Source: an uncultured Erysipelotrichaceae bacterium
GTDB taxonomy: Bacteria; Bacillota_I; Bacilli_A; Erysipelotrichales; Erysipelotrichaceae
Direction of reading: 5' to 3'
DNA: 10,300 bases
NCBI GenBank assembly: GCA_947175465.1
Contig: CAMWMY010000034.1
Span: forward strand, 1-10,300
Under the pieces are notes generated by a model. The model worked only from the letters and a program-made list of their open reading frames with translations. It searched no databases and was not told the origin of the DNA. Below are positions 5,856 through 10,300 of this stretch, in pieces. The position numbers and the translations under genes are program-made. How positions within the stretch are numbered: position 1 is the first letter of the stretch; each line of letters begins with the position of its first letter.

Positions 5856-8800
5856 CTATTTTGTAACTTCTAAAATATTTACTACCGTCTCTAACCAATT
5901 TCTAGACTTTGGTATTTTCATAATAATCTTTTTATCTGCATAACGTATCCGAATATCTTTAGAAATATGTGTCATATCTTCAAAAAGTTTAACACCGTCA
6001 ATGGTATTGGACCACGCACTACAAAAAGTAATTTCTACTCCTTTATCTAACTCAATAAACGATTGTACATGTTCTTCATTAATTAAAATATCTAAGCGTT
6101 TCTTTTCAAACAACAATTGTACTGCTTTTGGTAGCCTACCATAATTATCTTGAAGCTCTTCCATCATTGATAAAAGTTGTTGTTTAGTTTTAATTTCTTC
6201 AATTCGTTGATAAAGCGTAAGTTTCTCATAATCTTCTTTGGTAAACTTATCAGGAATATACGCATCTACTTTAGCATTTGCTTTTTTAAGTTCTACTTCC
6301 ACTTCTTTTTGAATACCTTTGCGTTCCATAATAGCTTCATTTAACATTTCAATATACATATCGATTCCTACAGTATCGATAAAGCCTGCTTGTTGAGGTC
6401 CTAACATATCCCCAGCTCCACGAATTGTTAAATCACGCATAGCAATTTTATACCCACTTCCTAATTGTGTAAATTCTTTAATTGAAGTTAATCTCTTCAT
6501 CGCAATTTCACTTAATTGTTTTTGTGGTGAATACATTAAATATGCATAAGCAATTCGATTGCTTCTTCCTACTCTTCCTTTTATTTGGTAAAGTTGCGAT
6601 AATCCAAAACAATCTGCATTTTCAATAATAATCGTATTTGCATTAGGAATATCAATTCCTGTTTCAATAATCGTTGTACATATGAGTACTTCATAATGAT
6701 TCTCGGTAAACTTCATCATGACATCTTCTATTTCTTCTCTACTCATCTGCCCATGTGCTATTCCAATTTGAATATCTGGCAATAATTTCCTTAATTTCGC
6801 CGCAACTTGATATATATCTTTTATATTATTATATAAGTAGAATATTTGACCATTACGTGATAATTCACGTTGGATAATCTCTTTAATAACTTGCATATTT
6901 TTCTCAATAACATAAGTTTGTACAGGCATACGATTCAAAGGTGGAGTATCTAATTGTGATAAAGATCGTATCCCAATAAGCGACATCTGCAGTGTTCTAG
7001 GAATTGGTGTAGCACTTAAAGATAAGACATCTACACTATTTTTTAATTCTTTAATCTTTTCTTTATGTTCCACTCCAAAGCGTTGTTCTTCATCAATAAT
7101 TAAAAAACCTAAATCTTTAAAAGCAATATCTTTAGATAATAAACGGTGTGTTCCAATTAAAACATCAATAGTACCTTCTTTAACTTTTTGTATCACCTTT
7201 TTTTGTTCTGCTGGTGATATAAAGCGATTTAATACCGCTATTTCAATAGGATAGTTTTGACATCGTTTTTGAAATGTCTTCATATGCTGATGCGATAAAA
7301 TCGTTGTAGGGCAAAGAAAAGCTACTTGCTTTCCACCTAAAACAGCTTTGAAAGCTGCACGTATCGCAACTTCGGTTTTTCCAAATCCAACATCTCCACA
7401 AAGAAGGCGATCCATCGGTTTTGATTTTTCCATATCTGTTTTAATTTCTTCGACTGCTTTTGCTTGATCCTTCGTTAATTCATATTCAAAATCTTCTTCA
7501 AATTGTTGTTGGAGTGGACTATCTTTTGGAAAAGCATAGCCTATATTATCTTCTCTTATCGCATATAACTGCATTAAACGATCGGCTAATTCTGCAATTT
7601 TAGCACTAACTTTCTTTTTCGTCTTTTCCCAATCACCACTTCCTAATTTATTTAATTTGGGTACTGCTCCCTCTTTCGATACAAACTTACGCACAAGTTT
7701 AAATTGATCAAGTGGTACAAGTAAAACATCGTCTCCTTTATAAGCAATATGTAGAAAATCTCTATGAACTTGTTGCACTTCTTTTGTAATAATCCCCAGA
7801 TATTTTCCAATTCCATGTTGATGATGTACAACATAGTCTCCGACTTCCAATTCCATATAATTTTTTAATACTTCTGCTTCTTTAAATTTATTCGTATATT
7901 GTTTTCGTTGCACTTGATGATGAAAGATTTCTTTTCCTGTATAAACACTTATTTTTTCTAATACACATAAAAATCCTTCTATATAACTTTGTTCAACTAT
8001 TTGTATACCTTGTCTTTGATGATTATATTCTTTTTCTATCGCATAAGTAATCTCTTGATCTTTCAAATATTGTGTAACTTGTTCGATTTCCTTTTTTTGA
8101 AGATACAAAACAACTTTTCTCTCTTTAGCTTCTTTAATAATATGTTGCATCGTACGATGAAAATCAAAGTCAAAAGATTGTTGCATCATGATTTGGGAAG
8201 ATAATGCTTTTTTATAATCCACAAATAATGAAATATAAGAATATGAATAAGGAGCTAAAATATCCTCTATATTTCCATATACTTGATAAATTGGTAAGGA
8301 ATATCCTTCTTGTGATAATTCTTGTATATAAGCAATGCTTTCTTCCATAATTCTTTTTTCATTATTTTTAACTTCTTCTTTAGAAGATAAAATAACAAAG
8401 GGATGATCAATATAATCTAAAAGATGATATTGCTTGCTAGTATAAGCATAGTACTTATATAAATGTGCTTTATTGCATTCATAATGTTCTAAGTCATCAA
8501 GATCTTGTTGAAGATTAGCATCTAATATTTCCCCAAGGTCTTTTGTCATTGTTTTCTTAGCTTTTTCTAATTGTACTAGTACTTTTTCTTTAATTTCTTT
8601 TCGCTCTTGTTCATCAAATAGTAAAGGACTTGCAGGAATGATTTCTACTTCTTGCATTGTTTGAATTGTTCTTTGTGTAGACACATCAAAATAACGAATG
8701 GATTCTATGATATTATCAAAGAACTCAATACGAATAGGGTGATCATAGTTCATGGAATATACATCAACAATTCCCCCTCTAGCCGCATAGCATAAAGGTT

Positions 8801-9287
8801 GATCAACGCGACTTACATACGTATATCCTGCAGTAAATAATTGATTTTTTAATTGTTCATAAGAAATTTCCATATCTACTTTTAAAAACATACAATGTTT
8901 TTGAAATACATCAGGATTTGGTAAATAACGCATGAGGGCTCCTACATGTGTTATACAAATTTTGTTTTTAGAAGCCAATAAAGCAGACATTGCTTCTAAT
9001 TGATTCGCTTTGCTTTCTGGAGAAGCTGCAATTGCTTCTACACGCAAAGAATCTTCCATCGTAAAAAGCAGCACATTCTCATTTATAAGAGGAACTAAGC
9101 GCTCATATAATTTTTGTGCTGTGTATATGTTATTTTTCACAATGACAAAGGATTGTGGCTGTTTTTGATAAGCAGCACTTATTAAAAGTGCTTCTTCAAT
9201 TAAAGATACATTTCCAAGACTATTTTCTTTTTTTAATAGACTATCGATCGCAGGATTTTCTTGTAATACTTCAATTATTTTCTTCAT
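5856..9287 (-). CDS. mfd: Transcription-repair coupling factor Mfd
   Basis: This 1143-residue cytoplasmic ATP-dependent DNA translocase removes RNA polymerase stalled at lesions and recruits UvrA. Its length is normal for Mfd. Domains in order: the UvrB-like module (about 1-340) with YVSRVDQPLCYAARGGIVDVY near 155-175; the RNA-polymerase-interacting domain starting at VGDYVVHHQHGIGKYLG (482-498); a two-lobe helicase core with Walker A GDVGFGKT (631-638), DEEQ (732-735), SLSATPIPRTLQMS, TTIIETGIDIP and GRVGR (904-908); and a C-terminal regulatory domain containing DAYIPDKF. All key motifs are intact. Its Shine-Dalgarno AGGGTG overlaps the stop of pth nine bases upstream, so it is co-transcribed and probably translationally coupled. 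The pth-mfd order is common in Firmicutes. No strong terminator directly follows; see the palindrome at 5771. Confidence 0.98.
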   Translation of the reverse strand: MKKIIEVLQENPAIDSLLKKENSLGNVSLIEEALLISAAYQKQPQSFVIVKNNIYTAQKLYERLVPLINENVLLFTMEDSLRVEAIAASPESKANQLEAMSALLASKNKICITHVGALMRYLPNPDVFQKHCMFLKVDMEISYEQLKNQLFTAGYTYVSRVDQPLCYAARGGIVDVYSMNYDHPIRIEFFDNIIESIRYFDVSTQRTIQTMQEVEIIPASPLLFDEQERKEIKEKVLVQLEKAKKTMTKDLGEILDANLQQDLDDLEHYECNKAHLYKYYAYTSKQYHLLDYIDHPFVILSSKEEVKNNEKRIMEESIAYIQELSQEGYSLPIYQVYGNIEDILAPYSYSYISLFVDYKKALSSQIMMQQSFDFDFHRTMQHIIKEAKERKVVLYLQKKEIEQVTQYLKDQEITYAIEKEYNHQRQGIQIVEQSYIEGFLCVLEKISVYTGKEIFHHQVQRKQYTNKFKEAEVLKNYMELEVGDYVVHHQHGIGKYLGIITKEVQQVHRDFLHIAYKGDDVLLVPLDQFKLVRKFVSKEGAVPKLNKLGSGDWEKTKKKVSAKIAELADRLMQLYAIREDNIGYAFPKDSPLQQQFEEDFEYELTKDQAKAVEEIKTDMEKSKPMDRLLCGDVGFGKTEVAIRAAFKAVLGGKQVAFLCPTTILSHQHMKTFQKRCQNYPIEIAVLNRFISPAEQKKVIQKVKEGTIDVLIGTHRLLSKDIAFKDLGFLIIDEEQRFGVEHKEKIKELKNSVDVLSLSATPIPRTLQMSLIGIRSLSQLDTPPLNRMPVQTYVIEKNMQVIKEIIQRELSRNGQIFYLYNNIKDIYQVAAKLRKLLPDIQIGIAHGQMSREEIEDVMMKFTENHYEVLICTTIIETGIDIPNANTIIIENADCFGLSQLYQIKGRVGRSNRIAYAYLMYSPQKQLSEIAMKRLTSIKEFTQLGSGYKIAMRDLTIRGAGDMLGPQQAGFIDTVGIDMYIEMLNEAIMERKGIQKEVEVELKKANAKVDAYIPDKFTKEDYEKLTLYQRIEEIKTKQQLLSMMEELQDNYGRLPKAVQLLFEKKRLDILINEEHVQSFIELDKGVEITFCSAWSNTIDGVKLFEDMTHISKDIRIRYADKKIIMKIPKSRNWLETVVNILEVTK

Positions 9288-9296
9288 TCTTTCACC

Positions 9297-9857
9297 CTAC
9301 TTTTTATTATATTCGTTCATCGTTTTCGAAAAAGAGTGTTCAATACTATAAATAGCTGCTTCTTTCGCTTGTGTAAGAGCATGAGAAAGAGCTTCTTGAT
9401 CTTCTTTTGAAAATTTGCCTAATACATAATCTACGGTTGGGATACGTGGATCTTTCCCAATTCCAACACGAATACGTGCAAATTCTTGTGTATGAAGGTG
9501 CTGAATAATATTTTTCATTCCATTTTGTCCTCCTGCACTTCCTTTTTCACGCAATCGTATACTTCCTACAGGCAAATCTAAATCATCATAAATAATCAAA
9601 ATATCTTTGATGTCTATATGATAATAAGAAACAATTTCTTGTACGGCTTCTCCTGATAAATTCATATATGTTTGTGGTTTCATAAGAATCACTTTTTCAT
9701 TTCCTACGGTTCCTTGCCCTATCAAAGCTTTAAACTTATTCATATTTATAGAAATACATAATTGCTTAGCAATTTCATCCATTACCATAAAGCCTGCATT
9801 ATGTCTTGTCTTTTCATATTCTTTCCCTGGATTTCCAAGTCCTACAATTAATTTCAT
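9297..9857 (-). CDS. pth: Peptidyl-tRNA hydrolase
   Basis: This 186-residue bacterial Pth cleaves peptidyl-tRNA released from stalled ribosomes, recycling the tRNA. The signature GLGNPGKEYEKTRHNAGF contains Asn9 and catalytic His19. Also present are PQTYMNLSG with Asn66, IYDDLDLPVG with the catalytic-partner Asp near 91-92, and GSAGGQNGMKNI with Asn112, all matching the known active site and substrate groove. Length is typical. The ATG has AGAGGTG five bases upstream and a good promoter at 9883-9912. It is the first gene of a pth-mfd operon. Confidence 0.98.
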   Translation of the reverse strand: MKLIVGLGNPGKEYEKTRHNAGFMVMDEIAKQLCISINMNKFKALIGQGTVGNEKVILMKPQTYMNLSGEAVQEIVSYYHIDIKDILIIYDDLDLPVGSIRLREKGSAGGQNGMKNIIQHLHTQEFARIRVGIGKDPRIPTVDYVLGKFSKEDQEALSHALTQAKEAAIYSIEHSFSKTMNEYNKK

Positions 9858-9882
9858 ATCATCACCTCTATTTGCATGTTCT

Positions 9883-9912
9883 ATTATATCCTATCTTCTT
9901 TCTTCCTTACAA
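9883..9912 (-). promoter_or_regulatory. Sigma-A-type promoter of pth-mfd
   Basis: On the minus strand TTGTAA (9912-9907) and a perfect TATAAT (9888-9883) are separated by 18 bases. Transcription would start near 9876, giving a leader of about 20 bases before ATG 9857, with the Shine-Dalgarno at 9863-9869. Confidence 0.75.
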
Positions 9913-9975
9913 TTAATTTTTCATCTCATTTATAAAGAAGTTTTTTTCTCTATTTCCCAAGAAATATTTTTATAT

Positions 9976-10007
9976 AAAAAAGATGGCTTCTTTTAAATAA
10001 CCACCTT
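9976..10007 (-). terminator. Intrinsic terminator after the small membrane-protein gene
   Basis: In the minus-strand RNA, AAGGUGGUU (complement of 10007-9999) pairs with AAGCCAUCUU (complement of 9989-9980), including two G-U pairs. Six U (complement of 9981-9976) overlap the stem base and run past it. It begins about 12 bases past the stop at 10019 and insulates pth from upstream transcription. Confidence 0.7.
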
Positions 10008-10018
10008 CTATAAGCTTT

Positions 10019-10263
10019 CTATATTTTCTCTTCGAATTCTTTATCCTTTTTATATTGTTTAAAAGCTCTTAAACTATTACCAAGAAAAATAGCTATAAAT
10101 GGAACTAAAAAATAATATTTCTTTTGTTCAAAATCACTTAATACACTCCAACTTGGAAATAAAAAACTTAAAATATAAAGTGCAATAAAAAGCATTCCTA
10201 TAATTGATGTTGAATCATCTATTACTTTTTTTAAATTTTTTTTGATAAACTATCTTTCATCAT
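10019..10263 (-). pseudogene. Small two-helix membrane protein, frame interrupted in a run of eight A
   Basis: A good ribosome site (AGAGGTG, 10267-10273) precedes tandem ATG codons at 10263 and 10260. Translation gives MKDSLSKK and then stops (ATT TAA) just after eight A (10239-10246). One extra A, or a -1 shift, joins the frame that runs on to TAG at 10021-10019, for about 80 residues. That part contains two hydrophobic helices (IIGMLFIALYILSFLF and YYFLVPFIAIFLGN) and a charged tail KQYKKDKEFEEKI. Without the shift the only later ATG is at 10195 (58 residues), with no usable ribosome site. In frame the sequence is A AAA AAA, the classic slippery heptamer. It may be a true frameshifted gene, a phase-variable tract, a decayed gene or a sequencing error. 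I do not recognise the family. Confidence 0.6.
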
Positions 10264-10287
10264 TTTCACCTCTTTATCTTAATGATG

Positions 10288-10293
10288 ATTATA
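10288..10293 (-). promoter_or_regulatory. -10 box of the small membrane-protein gene
   Basis: A perfect TATAAT on the minus strand lies 15 bases before the Shine-Dalgarno at 10267-10273, implying a start near 10281 and a very short leader. The -35 would fall outside the window, so only half the promoter can be judged. Confidence 0.45.
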
Positions 10294-10300
10294 TATATAC

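Noticed and set aside
7652-8204. Extra frames within mfd on both strands
   Set aside because: The mfd frame is continuous with all domains intact; the others are composition-driven shadows.

Overview
The window is AT-rich DNA of Gram-positive (Firmicutes) character. It has strong AGGAGG-type ribosome binding sites, U-tract terminators, a lactose/cellobiose-family PTS and the pth-mfd gene order common in Firmicutes. Base composition and protein style suggest the Erysipelotrichia/Coprobacillaceae-like gut lineages, but this is an impression, not a proof. Every gene I can support is on the minus strand, so transcription runs from high to low coordinates.

Right part (10300 to about 5020), housekeeping. 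A small two-helix membrane protein gene (10263-10019) has its reading frame broken at a run of eight A and is followed by a terminator. Next, a clear promoter drives pth (peptidyl-tRNA hydrolase) and mfd (transcription-repair coupling factor), whose Shine-Dalgarno overlaps the pth stop. After a 238-bp gap holding a perfect palindrome comes an RDD-family membrane protein gene, closed by the strongest intrinsic terminator of the window (4983-5020, eight U).

Left part (4926 to 358), a five-gene operon. The order is PTS IIC, an intercistronic hairpin, a stand-alone protein matching only the N-terminal part of glycine-reductase GrdB, two tandem M42-type metallopeptidases, PTS IIB, and a terminator. 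The only breaks between genes are gaps of 11-58 bases. The layout suggests uptake and phosphorylation of a sugar-bearing compound by IIB/IIC, with cytoplasmic processing of an aminoacyl or peptide part by M42 enzymes. PTS plus M42 associations are known from the enterobacterial frv and sgc clusters. The substrate cannot be read from sequence, and no IIA or regulator lies in the window.

Three operon proteins depart from family norms at key residues. IIC has Asn249 where related transporters carry an active-site His. The first M42 protein has FQNR where its neighbour has the metal-site motif WDDR. The GrdB-like protein has CGPC where GrdB has, from memory, AGPA, and it ends at TAA before the selenocysteine half. 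This operon is the best candidate here for an undescribed system.

The first 413 bases hold no supported gene. They contain a plus-strand-type terminator (47-76), a second one (321-350), TATAAT-like boxes and the operon terminator (358-383).
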